NCBI GenBank assembly: GCA_902521315.1
Contig: CABYRH010000007.1
Coordinates: 1-64,000, forward strand
DNA: 64,000 nucleotides
Direction of reading: 5' to 3'
Source: an uncultured Alphaproteobacteria bacterium
Lineage (GTDB): Bacteria; Pseudomonadota; Alphaproteobacteria; HIMB59; GCA-002718135
The stretch's first letter is position 1; every line of letters starts with the position of its first letter. A program made the position numbers and the translations under genes. Below, one piece after another: positions 1 through 9,099 of this stretch. Below the pieces are notes generated by a model. That model had not been told where the DNA came from and did not search any database. It saw only the letters and a list, made by a program, of their open reading frames with translations.

Positions 1-525
1 TATAAAAATCTCTTCATATTGATTGTCTTTTTTATCAAAATCTAGAATCGTATTTTTATCAAGATTAAGAAAATTAGAAAAAGCCATCTTATTGAAGTCC
101 AATGTATTTCTCAGTTCTAATTCTTTAATTTTATATATTTCATATATTTTTGGTGCTATGTAAAAATTTAATAGTGTAAAAATTATAATAATTATCGAAC
201 AAAAAAAAATTAAGATAACTTTAAAAGGCCTTAAACCAAATCCAAGTGATAAAATAGAAATTAATTCATTATCTTTTTTTAATTTCATAAAACATAATAA
301 AAGACCAAAAATTAATATGAATGGAAGAATTACTGTAATTAAATTTGGAATTAAATATACAGAAAGTAATAAAATATCTAAAACTTCGATATGCAAAAAG
401 TTTGTTACTGTAAAAAGTCTAGTAATTTGTAATAGCCATGCAATCGATAAAAAAATAAATAAAATTAAAATAAAATATTTTGTAATCTGAGAAAATAAGT
501 AAATTTTTATTTTGTCAATATACAT
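1..525 (-). CDS. lptF: LPS export permease LptF (partial, C-terminus off the left edge)
   Basis: The visible 175 codons give the N-terminal part of a YjgP/YjgQ-family permease, the inner-membrane core that works with LptB and hands lipopolysaccharide to LptC/LptA. Starting at the ATG at 525..523, I see membrane helices at about residues 16-34, 51-80 and 102-123. Between helices 2 and 3 is a KKDNELISILSLGFG segment, the conserved cytoplasmic stretch that contacts the ATPase in LptF/LptG. The text around helix 1 (LLQITRLF) fits LptF better than LptG, but the two paralogues are hard to separate from half a protein. It is transcribed leftward, divergent from ndk, with 139 bases between them that hold no other gene. 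Confidence 0.8.
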   Translation of the reverse strand, partial: MYIDKIKIYLFSQITKYFILILFIFLSIAWLLQITRLFTVTNFLHIEVLDILLLSVYLIPNLITVILPFILIFGLLLCFMKLKKDNELISILSLGFGLRPFKVILIFFCSIIIIIFTLLNFYIAPKIYEIYKIKELELRNTLDFNKMAFSNFLNLDKNTILDFDKKDNQYEEIFI

Positions 526-664
526 ACTACTAATTAAATAGATAATAATTACCTCTAAATTTTAGACTTTTACCATTGTTTTAATAAAATTAATTCAAAT
601 TTTATCAAATTATAGACAAAATCAAATTACTTAATTAATAGCATCAATAATTATAGGAGAATTT

Positions 665-1084
665 ATGAATAGAACCTTTTCAATTATAAAGCCTGATGCC
701 ACAAAAAGAAATATTACGGGATCAATTAATAAAATTATCGAAGAAAACAATCTTGTAATTATTGCTCAGAAAAGGATAAAATTATCAAAAGAAAAAGCAG
801 AAGGCTTTTATTCAATTCATAAAGATAAACCCTTTTTTAATGATCTTATTGAATATATGACTTCAGGCCCTGTGATTGTACAGGTTTTACAGGGAGATAA
901 TGCAGTAGAAAATTATAGAAGGATTATGGGAGCAACAAATCCTGAGAATGCTGAAGAGGGTACAATTAGAAAAAAGCATGCGCTTAATATTCAAGAAAAC
1001 TCAGTTCATGGATCAGATACAGAAGAAAATGCTAAAATTGAAATAAATTATTTTTTTGAAGATAGTGAAATTTTTAATAACTAA
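665..1084 (+). CDS. ndk: nucleoside diphosphate kinase
   Basis: Cytoplasmic enzyme that transfers the gamma phosphate of ATP to any NDP through a phosphohistidine. The 139-residue length is standard. The N-terminus has the family IIKPDA segment (residues 7-12) and the catalytic NSVHGSD motif lies at 112-118, with His115 as the phosphorylated residue. A clear AGGAG Shine-Dalgarno at about 656-660 sits 4-5 bases before the ATG, one of the better ribosome sites in this window and the reason for the chosen start. It is alone on its strand. Its last 11 bases overlap, tail to tail, the small oxidase subunit gene on the other strand. Identification is secure. Confidence 0.97.
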   Translation: MNRTFSIIKPDATKRNITGSINKIIEENNLVIIAQKRIKLSKEKAEGFYSIHKDKPFFNDLIEYMTSGPVIVQVLQGDNAVENYRRIMGATNPENAEEGTIRKKHALNIQENSVHGSDTEENAKIEINYFFEDSEIFNN

Positions 1085-1205
1085 ATAATGAGAAAATAAT
1101 TACCAGAATTACTGCCACAAAAATTATTGTATATATAGTTAATTTATTAAAAGTTTTCCAAGTTTGTGCCTTATCTTTGGCTAAATTATCTTTATTGTAA
1201 TCCAT
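1074..1205 (-). CDS. aa3-type cytochrome c oxidase subunit IV (small, 43 aa)
   Basis: A 43-codon gene read from the ATG at 1205..1203 to a TAA at 1076..1074. It encodes a short charged N-terminus with the core [10 protein letters not shown] at about residues 14-23, followed by one membrane helix at about 23-41. This matches the layout of the bacterial aa3-type oxidase subunit IV family (PF07835), in which a W..F..L element precedes the only helix. That subunit is an accessory to the haem-copper oxidase complex in the inner membrane; no other oxidase gene is nearby. It overlaps the end of ndk by 11 bases and diverges from the DUF2066 gene. Assignment rests on pattern and size only. Confidence 0.65.
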   Translation of the reverse strand: MDYNKDNLAKDKAQTWKTFNKLTIYTIIFVAVILVIIFSLFSY

Positions 1206-1247
1206 AGTATATATAATAATTAATAACAAACTTATTGCAATAATATA

Positions 1248-2273
1248 ATGAAAATTTTTATATTAATTTTACTTTTAATATTATTTAATAAAAATGTTTA
1301 TTCAAAGAATATATTTAGTACATTGTTTTACAATGTTGAATTTACATCTGAAAATATTGAGGATGATAAAATACAGGCAATTAACAAAATAAAAATTAAA
1401 AGTATTTCATCTATTTTAAAAAATGCACTAACCGAGCAAGATTATTTGGATATAAATCAACAATTAACTGATGATTTAATCAATACATTCATAAAAAATA
1501 TTATCATTAATGATGAAAAAATTATTAATAGTAAATATATATCAAAAATAAGAGTTAATTTTGATAAAAAAAAAATTATAAATTTTTTTAGATTAAATAA
1601 AATACCCTATGTTGAATATCACCCTTCTAATTTTTTATTAATAATTTATGAAATCAATGAATTAAATAATAATTTATTTACAAAAAATAATAATTATTAT
1701 AAATTTTTTAATGAAAATAAAGAAAATATTAATTTATTTAAAATTCCAAACTTAGACATTAACGACCGATTTATTCTCAAGGAAGAAGACATTATTAAAA
1801 GAGATTTAAATAAAATTAACAAATTTTCTGATAAATATAATTCTATTGAAAATATAATTGTTATTGCCGAAAATCAAAAAGATAATACAAATTATAGTAT
1901 AATTATGAATTCAAATGGCAATATTTTAGAAAAAAATTTGATTTTGAAAAAAAATGAAATGCATTTATTTTATACTAATTTAGAAAATGAAACTTTGAAT
2001 TTATGGAAACAGATAAATAAAATACAAAATGAAACTCTTAATTTTCTTTATTGTGAAATAAGTTATTTTAATATGATTGAATTAAAGGAAATAAGAAAAA
2101 ATTTAAGCAATGTATCAATTATTAACAACTTAAATATAAAAAAATTATCATACAAAAGTATTAGTTATGAAATTTATTTTTATGGAAATATAGAAGTATT
2201 GTTAAAAATTTCTGAATTAAATAAATTAAAAATTAACTATAATGAAGATAAATGTACAATTAAATTAATATGA
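1248..2273 (+). CDS. DUF2066 domain protein, exported
   Basis: A 341-residue protein with an N-terminal signal peptide (hydrophobic residues 2-15, cleavage near residue 19). The region around residues 70-130, with a KYISKIRVNFDKKKI stretch, resembles the start of the DUF2066 family. The function of DUF2066 is unknown; in many alphaproteobacteria the gene sits directly before the DnaA-like replication regulator Hda, and that is the case here. The stop overlaps the next start by four bases (ATGA), so the two are probably translationally coupled. Composition is extremely rich in Asn, Lys and Ile, as in its neighbours. The family call is moderately sure; the cellular role cannot be read from the sequence. 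Confidence 0.7.
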   Translation: MKIFILILLLILFNKNVYSKNIFSTLFYNVEFTSENIEDDKIQAINKIKIKSISSILKNALTEQDYLDINQQLTDDLINTFIKNIIINDEKIINSKYISKIRVNFDKKKIINFFRLNKIPYVEYHPSNFLLIIYEINELNNNLFTKNNNYYKFFNENKENINLFKIPNLDINDRFILKEEDIIKRDLNKINKFSDKYNSIENIIVIAENQKDNTNYSIIMNSNGNILEKNLILKKNEMHLFYTNLENETLNLWKQINKIQNETLNFLYCEISYFNMIELKEIRKNLSNVSIINNLNIKKLSYKSISYEIYFYGNIEVLLKISELNKLKINYNEDKCTIKLI

Positions 2274-2899
2274 TTAAGCAAAAAAGCTTTAATTATAAAT
2301 TTAACGATAAAAAAGATAATGAACTTAATTTTTTTGTAAATAAAACAAATTTCTATGCATTTAATGCTCTTATCAATAATGACACAAAGCTCTCTTTTTT
2401 ATACGGACCAAAAAAATCAGGTAAATCATATCTTTCTAAAATTTGGTTAAAGAAAAATAATGCAATTGAATATAAAAATAATTATGAAGAACTTCTTGAT
2501 CTACATAATAATATATTAATAGATAATTTTATATTTTATGATCAAGAAAAAATTTTTCATATAGTAAATAATTGTATATTAAATGATTCAAAAGTTTTAA
2601 TAACTTCAGATAACAAAATTAATGAAATTAATTTTGAATTTAAGGATTTATCTTCACGTTTAAAAACATTTTCTAATTTAGAAATAAATCAACCTAATGA
2701 TGAAATGCTATTAACTATATTAACAAAATTACTTGTTGAAAGACAATTTATAATTAAATCAAATGAAATATTTGAATATATTATCAGAAGAGTAGATAGA
2801 ACTTATGAAGGAATTAATGATATTGTAAAAAAATTAGATATATTATCACTTGAAAAAAAAAGACAATTAACAATACCATTAATAAAAGAAATACTGTAG
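2270..2899 (+). CDS. hda: Hda/HdaA-type DnaA paralogue, replication regulator
   Basis: A 209-residue DnaA-related AAA+ protein lacking the DnaA DNA-binding domain. Walker A is GPKKSGKS at about residues 46-53, a degenerate Walker B is LIDNF near 88-92, and a DLSSRL element (box VII with its arginine finger) lies near 125-130, followed by the helical lid. In proteobacteria such proteins promote hydrolysis of DnaA-bound ATP with the sliding clamp and so limit re-initiation. An N-terminal clamp-binding motif is not obvious; the QKSFNYKF stretch at residues 4-11 could be a divergent one. It overlaps the DUF2066 gene by four bases and is followed 13 bases later by aspS. The length is slightly short for the family. 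Confidence 0.75.
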   Translation: MIKQKSFNYKFNDKKDNELNFFVNKTNFYAFNALINNDTKLSFLYGPKKSGKSYLSKIWLKKNNAIEYKNNYEELLDLHNNILIDNFIFYDQEKIFHIVNNCILNDSKVLITSDNKINEINFEFKDLSSRLKTFSNLEINQPNDEMLLTILTKLLVERQFIIKSNEIFEYIIRRVDRTYEGINDIVKKLDILSLEKKRQLTIPLIKEIL

Positions 2900-2912
2900 A
2901 TGGATCAAAATT

Positions 2913-4679
2913 ATGAATAAATATAGATCTTATTTATGTTCTGATTTATCTATTATAAACTTAGGTGAAAAAGTCATTTTGTCTGGCTGGGCTGACACAA
3001 TTAGGGATCATGGTAATTTATTATTTATTGATTTGAGAGATAATTATGGAATTACACAGTGTGTTATTGACGGAACTCACTCTTTATTTGAAGAAATAAG
3101 TAAATTAAGTAATGAAAGTGTTCTAACAATTAGTGGAGAAGTTGTTAAAAGATCTGATGAGACAATTAACAAAAATCTTGAAACAGGTGAAATTGAAATA
3201 AAGATTCAAGATTACAAAATTTTATCTAAATCTGAAATTCTTCCCTTACCTGTTAATTCTGATATCGAATATGGAGAAGAAATAAGACTAAAATATAGAT
3301 TTTTAGATTTAAGAAGAAATAAATTACATAAGAACATTATTTTAAGAAGTAAAATAATATCAGATATTAGAAAGAAAATGATTGATAGAAACTTTGTAGA
3401 ATTTCAGACTCCCATTCTTACTTCATCATCGCCAGAAGGTGCTAGAGATTATTTAGTCCCATCTAGAATACATCAGGGTAAATTTTATGCTCTTCCTCAA
3501 GCTCCTCAGCAATTTAAACAATTATTAATGATTGCTGGTTTTGATAAATATTTTCAAATTGCACCTTGTTTTAGAGATGAAGACAGTAGAGCGGACCGTT
3601 CTCCTGGTGAATTCTATCAACTAGATTTTGAGATGAGTTTTGTAACTCAAGAAGATGTTTTTGACGCTATTGAACCTGTTTTATTTGAAATATTTGATGA
3701 AAATAAGAAAAATAATGAAATTTCGGTAAGCCCATACCCATTTAGGAGAATACCTTACAAGGAGTCGATGGAAGTTTACGGTTCTGATAAGCCTGATTTA
3801 CGAAATCCACTTGTTATAAACGATTATACAAATGTATTTAAAGATTCAAATTTTAAAATATTTAGTAATCAAATAGAAAAAGGATCAATTGTTAAGGGAA
3901 TAATTGTAAAAAATACTGGCGATCAACCTAGAAGTTTCTTCGATAAATTAAACAACTGGGCAAGAGAAGAAGGTGCAGCTGGATTAGGCTATATTTCATT
4001 TACAGAAAATAGTTTTAAAGGCCCCATTGCAAAGAATTTAAATGAAGATCAATTATTATTACTAAAACTTGAAGAAAATGACTCAATATTTTTCATTTGT
4101 GATAAATTAAAAGATGCTCAATTATTTTCTGGTAAAGTAAGAGAAAAAATTTGTAATGATTTAAATTTACTTAATAAAAATTCTTTTGAATTTTGTTGGA
4201 TAGTTGATTTTCCAATGTATGAAATTGATGAAAAAACTAATAAAATACAATTTAGTCATAATCCTTTTTCAATGCCTCAAGGTGAAATGGAAGCCTTAGA
4301 AAAAAAAGATCCTCTTGATATAAAAGCATTTCAATACGATATTGTGTGTAACGGTATAGAGTTATCTTCTGGCGCAATTAGAAACCATAAACCAGAAATT
4401 ATGTATAAAGCCTTTGATATAGCTGGATATTCAAAAAAAGATTTAGAGGATAAATTTTCAGGAATGCTAAATGCACTCAAGTTTGGAGCACCTCCTCACG
4501 GAGGTAGTGCACCAGGTATTGATAGAATTGTCATGTTACTTGCTGATGAGCCAAACATTAGAGAAGTAATAGCATTTCCAATGAATCAACAAGCTATGGA
4601 TTTAATGATGGATGCCCCTGCAAGTATCGACAAAGAAAGATTAGAAGAGCTAGGTATTAAATTAATAGATAAAAATTAA
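2913..4679 (+). CDS. aspS: aspartyl-tRNA synthetase, probably non-discriminating
   Basis: Class II synthetase charging tRNA-Asp. It has an N-terminal OB-fold anticodon-binding domain (about 1-105), motif 1 near 161-175, motif 2 with FRDED at 220-224, a bacterial GAD insertion (about 290-410), and motif 3 at 530-540 with [10 protein letters not shown] and Arg538. The 588-residue length is normal for the bacterial type. The anticodon-domain loop reads RDHGN with His33; in Pseudomonas the equivalent His marks relaxed specificity, so the enzyme probably also makes Asp-tRNA-Asn for GatCAB amidation (inference). It follows the hda-like gene by 13 bases and overlaps the DMT exporter gene tail to tail by 18 bases, leaving no room for a separate terminator. 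Confidence 0.97.
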   Translation: MNKYRSYLCSDLSIINLGEKVILSGWADTIRDHGNLLFIDLRDNYGITQCVIDGTHSLFEEISKLSNESVLTISGEVVKRSDETINKNLETGEIEIKIQDYKILSKSEILPLPVNSDIEYGEEIRLKYRFLDLRRNKLHKNIILRSKIISDIRKKMIDRNFVEFQTPILTSSSPEGARDYLVPSRIHQGKFYALPQAPQQFKQLLMIAGFDKYFQIAPCFRDEDSRADRSPGEFYQLDFEMSFVTQEDVFDAIEPVLFEIFDENKKNNEISVSPYPFRRIPYKESMEVYGSDKPDLRNPLVINDYTNVFKDSNFKIFSNQIEKGSIVKGIIVKNTGDQPRSFFDKLNNWAREEGAAGLGYISFTENSFKGPIAKNLNEDQLLLLKLEENDSIFFICDKLKDAQLFSGKVREKICNDLNLLNKNSFEFCWIVDFPMYEIDEKTNKIQFSHNPFSMPQGEMEALEKKDPLDIKAFQYDIVCNGIELSSGAIRNHKPEIMYKAFDIAGYSKKDLEDKFSGMLNALKFGAPPHGGSAPGIDRIVMLLADEPNIREVIAFPMNQQAMDLMMDAPASIDKERLEELGIKLIDKN

Positions 4680-5555
4680 TCCTGTTCCAAAAATTGCAAT
4701 AATTGTCCCCATCCATGCCCCGTATGAGGGTATTTTTTTTGTTAATATCCAAAGAAGGAATAATATCATTATTGGACTAGTTGAAGATAAAGTTGCAACA
4801 ATACCTGCATCTGCTTTTTGCAATGCTATTAAAAGTAAACTCATACCTAAGGCCATTCCTAAAAAACCACTAAGAATTGATTGGTAAATAATTTTTCCTG
4901 TAAGATTAACTTTTGTATTAAAAACTTCATAATTTAAAAAAAATGTAAATGATAAAAAAATACATGAAATTGTTGTTCTAATTGCAGCTGAAGCTATTGG
5001 ATCTGCTCCATTTAACAATATAGGTTTCATCATAACTAAACCAATTGCTTGGCACAATGCAGCTCCAATGGATAATATTATTCCTATATAAATTGATCCT
5101 TCTACTGTTTCCCATCTATGTTCAGATCCTTTTTTGTCTCCATATGAAATTGCAAAAAGAACACCAAAAAAAACAATAAAACATCCAATAATACTTATAG
5201 TTGAAGCAAGCTCATTTAGAAAAAAAATATTAATTATTACAGTAAATGGAGCAGCTAATGAAAATAAGATATTATTTCTTCTTGGCCCTATTTTTTGTAA
5301 AGCAATAAATAGTAAAGTATCTCCTAAAAAAATTCCTATAATTCCAGAAATTATAATAACAGTTAAGTAATCAACACTAATTGTGTTCCAAGTATTTATA
5401 TAAAATGTGTAAGTAATTAACATTATTGATACAAAAAATAATCTAAGACGATTAAAAGCTAAACCACCAATAGTTCTTGTAACATCTGCTGATACTAAAG
5501 ATGCCACTGCCCAACAGAGTGCAGCAGCCATTGCAATAAAGTAATAATAGATCAT
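4662..5555 (-). CDS. EamA/DMT-superfamily transporter
   Basis: A 297-residue integral membrane protein with about ten helices in two EamA repeats (about 1-137 and 153-297). Family hallmarks are the first-helix [11 protein letters not shown], the loop before helix 4-5 with [14 protein letters not shown], and the Gly/Pro-rich second-repeat end [18 protein letters not shown] transporters typically export metabolites such as amino acids or nucleobases, but the substrate cannot be inferred here. It is one of four EamA proteins in the window (others at 22838, 52957 and 55556). It lies 8 bases downstream of a small membrane-protein gene on the same strand, so the two probably share a transcript. Confidence 0.85.
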   Translation of the reverse strand: MIYYYFIAMAAALCWAVASLVSADVTRTIGGLAFNRLRLFFVSIMLITYTFYINTWNTISVDYLTVIIISGIIGIFLGDTLLFIALQKIGPRRNNILFSLAAPFTVIINIFFLNELASTISIIGCFIVFFGVLFAISYGDKKGSEHRWETVEGSIYIGIILSIGAALCQAIGLVMMKPILLNGADPIASAAIRTTISCIFLSFTFFLNYEVFNTKVNLTGKIIYQSILSGFLGMALGMSLLLIALQKADAGIVATLSSTSPIMILFLLWILTKKIPSYGAWMGTIIAIFGTGLIFIY

Positions 5556-5563
5556 ATTATTTA

Positions 5564-5752
5564 TTAAAATAAACTTAAAATAAATTTAATAGGTATTGAT
5601 AAATACTCACCTAAAAGATGTTCCTGTAATGCAAATCTTTTAATTAACCCTGTAGCCCTTAATATTGCATATATTACTAAAGCCCATAAATAAATTCCAA
5701 AAATAAAATTTATGTATGATATTATTTTTTTAAATTTGTTATAATAATTCAT
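5564..5752 (-). CDS. small one- or two-helix membrane protein, unknown
   Basis: A 62-residue protein with a basic N-terminus, a main hydrophobic helix at about residues 13-32 and a weaker hydrophobic C-terminus. I do not recognise it. The helix with its YLWALVIYAIL text and the trailing PIKF segment are faintly reminiscent of YggT proteins, but the match is too weak to name it. It is probably real because it sits 8 bases before the DMT gene on the same strand. Its start codon abuts the start codon of the divergent glycosylase gene (CATATG at 5750-5755), so its ribosome site (an AGG about 6-8 bases upstream) lies inside that gene. Confidence 0.5.
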   Translation of the reverse strand: MNYYNKFKKIISYINFIFGIYLWALVIYAILRATGLIKRFALQEHLLGEYLSIPIKFILSLF

Positions 5753-6370
5753 ATGAAACCTAAATATTGGAATAAAGGTAAAATTTATCTATCAAATAAA
5801 GATAAAGTTTTGAAGAAATTAATTCAAACTTATAGTAATGAATATTTAAATCTAAATTCTAATTATTTTCATTCATTAATTAATTCAATAATTGGTCAAC
5901 AAATATCAGTATCTGCAGCTGATTCGATGAAAACTAAATTTTTTAAACTTAAAAGAAATATAACACCACAAACAGTATCTAAATTAGGTACTACAGATTT
6001 ACGAAAATGCGGTCTATCAAGACAAAAAATCTTGTATATAAGAAATATTTCTAAATTTTTTTTACAAAACAAGAAATTCATAAAATATATTAACAAATCT
6101 TCTGAAGAAGAAATTTATAATAATTTTATTGAAATAAAAGGAGTAGGGAATTGGACTATTCATATGTTTTTAATGTTTAGTTATGGAAGTTCAAATATTT
6201 TTCCAACAGGTGATTTAGGGTTTTTAAAAGCTATTTCAAAACTTTATAAGGTTCAACTTCCTATAAGTGAAAGAAAACTTAAATTGCTTTATAAAAAATG
6301 GAGTCCATATAGTTCACAAGCAACATGGTATTTATGGAGATCATTAGACCCCATTCCAGTTAATTATTGA
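5753..6370 (+). CDS. DNA-3-methyladenine glycosylase II (AlkA-like, HhH-GPD)
   Basis: A 205-residue helix-hairpin-helix base-excision glycosylase that removes alkylated purines from DNA. The family features are the FHSLINSIIGQQIS helix (about residues 42-55), the hairpin IKGVGNWTIHMFLMF (about 128-142) and the catalytic aspartate in FPTGDLGF (Asp at about 154). There is no iron-sulphur cluster loop, which separates it from Nth and MutY, and the length fits short bacterial AlkA/Mag1-type enzymes rather than the longer E. coli AlkA. It starts directly against the divergent small membrane-protein gene and overlaps the urate oxidase gene by 11 bases tail to tail. No obvious Shine-Dalgarno precedes the ATG. 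Confidence 0.87.
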   Translation: MKPKYWNKGKIYLSNKDKVLKKLIQTYSNEYLNLNSNYFHSLINSIIGQQISVSAADSMKTKFFKLKRNITPQTVSKLGTTDLRKCGLSRQKILYIRNISKFFLQNKKFIKYINKSSEEEIYNNFIEIKGVGNWTIHMFLMFSYGSSNIFPTGDLGFLKAISKLYKVQLPISERKLKLLYKKWSPYSSQATWYLWRSLDPIPVNY

Positions 6371-7802
6371 TATTTGCTCCTTGCTCAATCCACACTTTTA
6401 ATATCTCTCTTTCATTTTTTGTAATACCAGTAAGATTATTTGGAGGCATAATTTCAGCATCAATAGCCTGAGCTTTGATTAATTTTATATTGTTTACAAT
6501 ATCTTGAGCCGTGTCATATACAACTCCTTTGGGCGCCGCTTCAATACCTTCAAAAGTTGGGTATTTAGCATGACATGTTCCACATCTGTATTTAATTATA
6601 TTTTGTACTTCATTGAAACTGACTAATTCTAAAGAAAGAGATGCATTTGCATCTTTTTTTTCAAATATTGAAAGACTACTTAAAGTCATTAAAAAAAACA
6701 TGATTAAACCAGCTGATGGTAAAATCCAAAATTTATATTGTTTTTTATTTCTTAAATTAAAGTAATGGCGAGTTAAAATACCAGCTATTGATATGACAGC
6801 TAATATTAACCAATTATTTACTGCCCCATACGTAAAAGAAAAATGTGAGCTAATCATGATAAATAAAACAGGGAGGGTAAAATAATTATTATGTATTGAT
6901 CTGTTTTTTGCTTCTATTGAAAGATTTAAATTTGGCTTTTGATTATTTTCAGCTGATGTAACAAGATTTCTTTGTGCAGGAATAATGACTCTAAAAACAT
7001 TAGCCGCCATAATGGTGCCAATAATTGCTCCAACATGTATATATGCAGCTCTTGATCCATATATTTGGGTTAATAAATAACTTAATAATACAAATAATAA
7101 AACACCAGTTGCAATCAAAGTTTGCTCATTATCTTTTAAAACATTTTTACAAAGATAATCATATAGAAGCCAAGATCCTATAAGTAAGAATATAGATATT
7201 AGAATTGCTTGAAAGGGTGTTAATATAATACCGCTTGCTCCCAACATCATAGAGCTTGCATTTAAGTAATAAACTAAAATAAGTAGTACAAAACCACTTA
7301 TCCAAGTTGCATACGCCTCCCATTTAAACCAATGAAGAACTTTTGGAAGTTTTTTAGGAGGTCCTTTTAATTTTTCAATTCTATAAAACCCACCTGAATG
7401 AACAGACCATAAATAACCATCAAGATGTTTAAAATCTGGATCATCTCTTTCCAGTCTACTATCTAGCCAATTAAAATAAAATGATGTTCCAATCCATGCT
7501 ACACCAACAATTATATGAACCCATCTAACAATTAAATGTAACCACTCAGAATATACTGCAAATAATGTTTCTGTTGGAACGCCTAAATTATAAAAAGCTG
7601 CAGTAAAAGAAATGACTATAGTTGTTGCAATTACAATATAGAGCCTTTGTTCTTTAGATTTTAAACTTGAAAATGCCCCGAGGATAAAAAATAATAATAA
7701 ACCTAATAAAGCTGATGCTGGTAGTGACAAAAGTAAATTATGAAAAAAGGTTTGAAAGTCATAAGATTGAACTGGTGCAACAATTTTAAGAAATAATTCC
7801 AT
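6360..7802 (-). CDS. puuD: membrane-bound urate oxidase PuuD with C-terminal cytochrome c domain
   Basis: Oxidises urate to 5-hydroxyisourate and passes the electrons to the respiratory chain. Residues 1-380 contain about eight membrane helices with the Urate_ox_N (DUF989) signature, including LHLIVRWVHIIVGVAWIGTS near 87-106. A periplasmic cytochrome c domain follows, with haem motif CGTCH at 407-411 and likely axial Met452 in IMPP. The 480-residue length is normal for PuuD. It is the last gene of the leftward purine run, one base after guaD, and overlaps the glycosylase gene end by 11 bases. Unlike soluble uricase this type should not make hydrogen peroxide. Its product goes to UraH at 12788. 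Confidence 0.93.
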   Translation of the reverse strand: MELFLKIVAPVQSYDFQTFFHNLLLSLPASALLGLLLFFILGAFSSLKSKEQRLYIVIATTIVISFTAAFYNLGVPTETLFAVYSEWLHLIVRWVHIIVGVAWIGTSFYFNWLDSRLERDDPDFKHLDGYLWSVHSGGFYRIEKLKGPPKKLPKVLHWFKWEAYATWISGFVLLILVYYLNASSMMLGASGIILTPFQAILISIFLLIGSWLLYDYLCKNVLKDNEQTLIATGVLLFVLLSYLLTQIYGSRAAYIHVGAIIGTIMAANVFRVIIPAQRNLVTSAENNQKPNLNLSIEAKNRSIHNNYFTLPVLFIMISSHFSFTYGAVNNWLILAVISIAGILTRHYFNLRNKKQYKFWILPSAGLIMFFLMTLSSLSIFEKKDANASLSLELVSFNEVQNIIKYRCGTCHAKYPTFEGIEAAPKGVVYDTAQDIVNNIKLIKAQAIDAEIMPPNNLTGITKNEREILKVWIEQGANINN

Positions 7803-7803
7803 T

Positions 7804-8271
7804 TTAATATCTTATTTTATTTTCTTCTTTTTCCCAAATATTAAATGCTTTTATTGCCTCATCACGTGATATTTGACTGATAGGAATTTTTCTCTCTTTC
7901 ATTTCTACTGATAGTTCATCATAAATAAACTTGTCATCAAACTTAATTTTTGCAGCATCTTCTCTAGAATTACCATAATATACTTTGTCTATATGTGACC
8001 AATATATCGCACTCAAGCACATAGGACATGGTTCGCAACTGGAATACAATTCACAACCTTCTAAGTTAAAGGTATTTAATTTTTGACATGCGTTTCTAAT
8101 AGCAACAATTTCAGCATGAGCAGTAGGATCATTATTAAATGTTACTCTATTTACTCCCTCTGCAATAATTTCATTTTCTTTTACAATTACACATCCAAAA
8201 GGACCTCCATTATTTTTGATATTATCAATTGAAAGTAAAATAGCTCTTTTCATAAAATCTATGTTTTTCAT
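7804..8271 (-). CDS. guaD: guanine deaminase (cytidine-deaminase fold, GuaD)
   Basis: Hydrolyses guanine to xanthine and ammonia, feeding xanthine dehydrogenase. The 155-residue zinc enzyme carries HAE at residues 52-54 (zinc ligand His52, proton shuttle Glu54) and the CEPCPMC motif at 79-85 (zinc ligands Cys82 and Cys85). Many further identities to Bacillus GuaD, for example the GGPFG and NDPTAHAE stretches and the FDD.FIY element near 111-117, favour guanine over the tRNA-adenosine deaminase TadA. Its start overlaps the xdhC end by four bases and it ends one base before puuD, so all are cotranscribed. A broader nucleobase deaminase role cannot be excluded. Confidence 0.9.
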   Translation of the reverse strand: MKNIDFMKRAILLSIDNIKNNGGPFGCVIVKENEIIAEGVNRVTFNNDPTAHAEIVAIRNACQKLNTFNLEGCELYSSCEPCPMCLSAIYWSHIDKVYYGNSREDAAKIKFDDKFIYDELSVEMKERKIPISQISRDEAIKAFNIWEKEENKIRY

Positions 8272-9098
8272 ATAACTTCTTTAATTTTATTATTTGATAA
8301 ATGTTTTAATTTATTTTTTATAGATATTATTCTTGTAATTATTGAGAAAGCTATTTCATTCGGATCTTTTGAGTTGCCAATATCAATTCCAATCGGACAC
8401 TCAATTTTCTCAACTATTGATTTATTGTGACCATTATCAATCAATCTTTTATAAAACCTTTTTTTCTTAGTAACAGATCCAATTAGACCAACAAAAGTAT
8501 TATTTTTTTTCAAAATTTCATTTAATATTTTTAAGTCATAATCGTGACTATGAGTTAAGACTATATAATAAGAATTATCTTCTAGTTTTGATACAATCTC
8601 CCAAGGTTTTTTCGAAAGTAAATAATTTACATCTTTGATATTTGTCATTTTTAAATAATCTTCTCTTGAATCAATTATAAAAGTATTAAAATTAATATTT
8701 ACTAATTTAGAAATTAACGCTTGACCAATATGTCCTGATCCAAAGATATATAAGTTGGATTTAATATTATTAACAACATATTCATTTTTTAGTGCATCTT
8801 TGGAATTATTATGTAAGCTTAATTTAACTTGTACGTATCCACCACAACATTGTCCAATTCCTGGCCCAAGCGGAATATTCATTACTTTATTTGCTATATT
8901 ATTATCAATTAATTTTCTCGCTTCATCGATAACTAAATATTCTAAGTTTCCACCACCGATAGTTCCAAAGATAGTATCAGTTGAGATTAATATAATGTCA
9001 TCTAAACTATTGGGCGATGATCCTTTAACTTCAATAATTTTAGCCTTAACTATTTTACTATTAAAATTTATATTTTTACTTAATTTTTTAAGATACAT
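8268..9098 (-). CDS. xdhC: xanthine dehydrogenase accessory protein XdhC
   Basis: Molybdenum-cofactor chaperone that binds and sulphurates the cofactor before insertion into XdhB. The 276-residue protein has the XdhC/CoxI layout: an N-terminal domain with EVKGSSPNS near 24-32, GTIGGGNLEYLVIDEAR near 46-62 and GPGIGQCCGGY near 78-88 (the CC pair is typical), then a Rossmann-like domain with IFGSGHIGQALI near 118-129 and a THSHDYDL element near 182-189. It begins one base downstream of xdhB and overlaps guaD by four bases. Its position in the operon supports XDH maturation rather than a general MoCo role. Confidence 0.92.
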   Translation of the reverse strand: MYLKKLSKNINFNSKIVKAKIIEVKGSSPNSLDDIILISTDTIFGTIGGGNLEYLVIDEARKLIDNNIANKVMNIPLGPGIGQCCGGYVQVKLSLHNNSKDALKNEYVVNNIKSNLYIFGSGHIGQALISKLVNINFNTFIIDSREDYLKMTNIKDVNYLLSKKPWEIVSKLEDNSYYIVLTHSHDYDLKILNEILKKNNTFVGLIGSVTKKKRFYKRLIDNGHNKSIVEKIECPIGIDIGNSKDPNEIAFSIITRIISIKNKLKHLSNNKIKEVI

Positions 9099-9099
9099 T

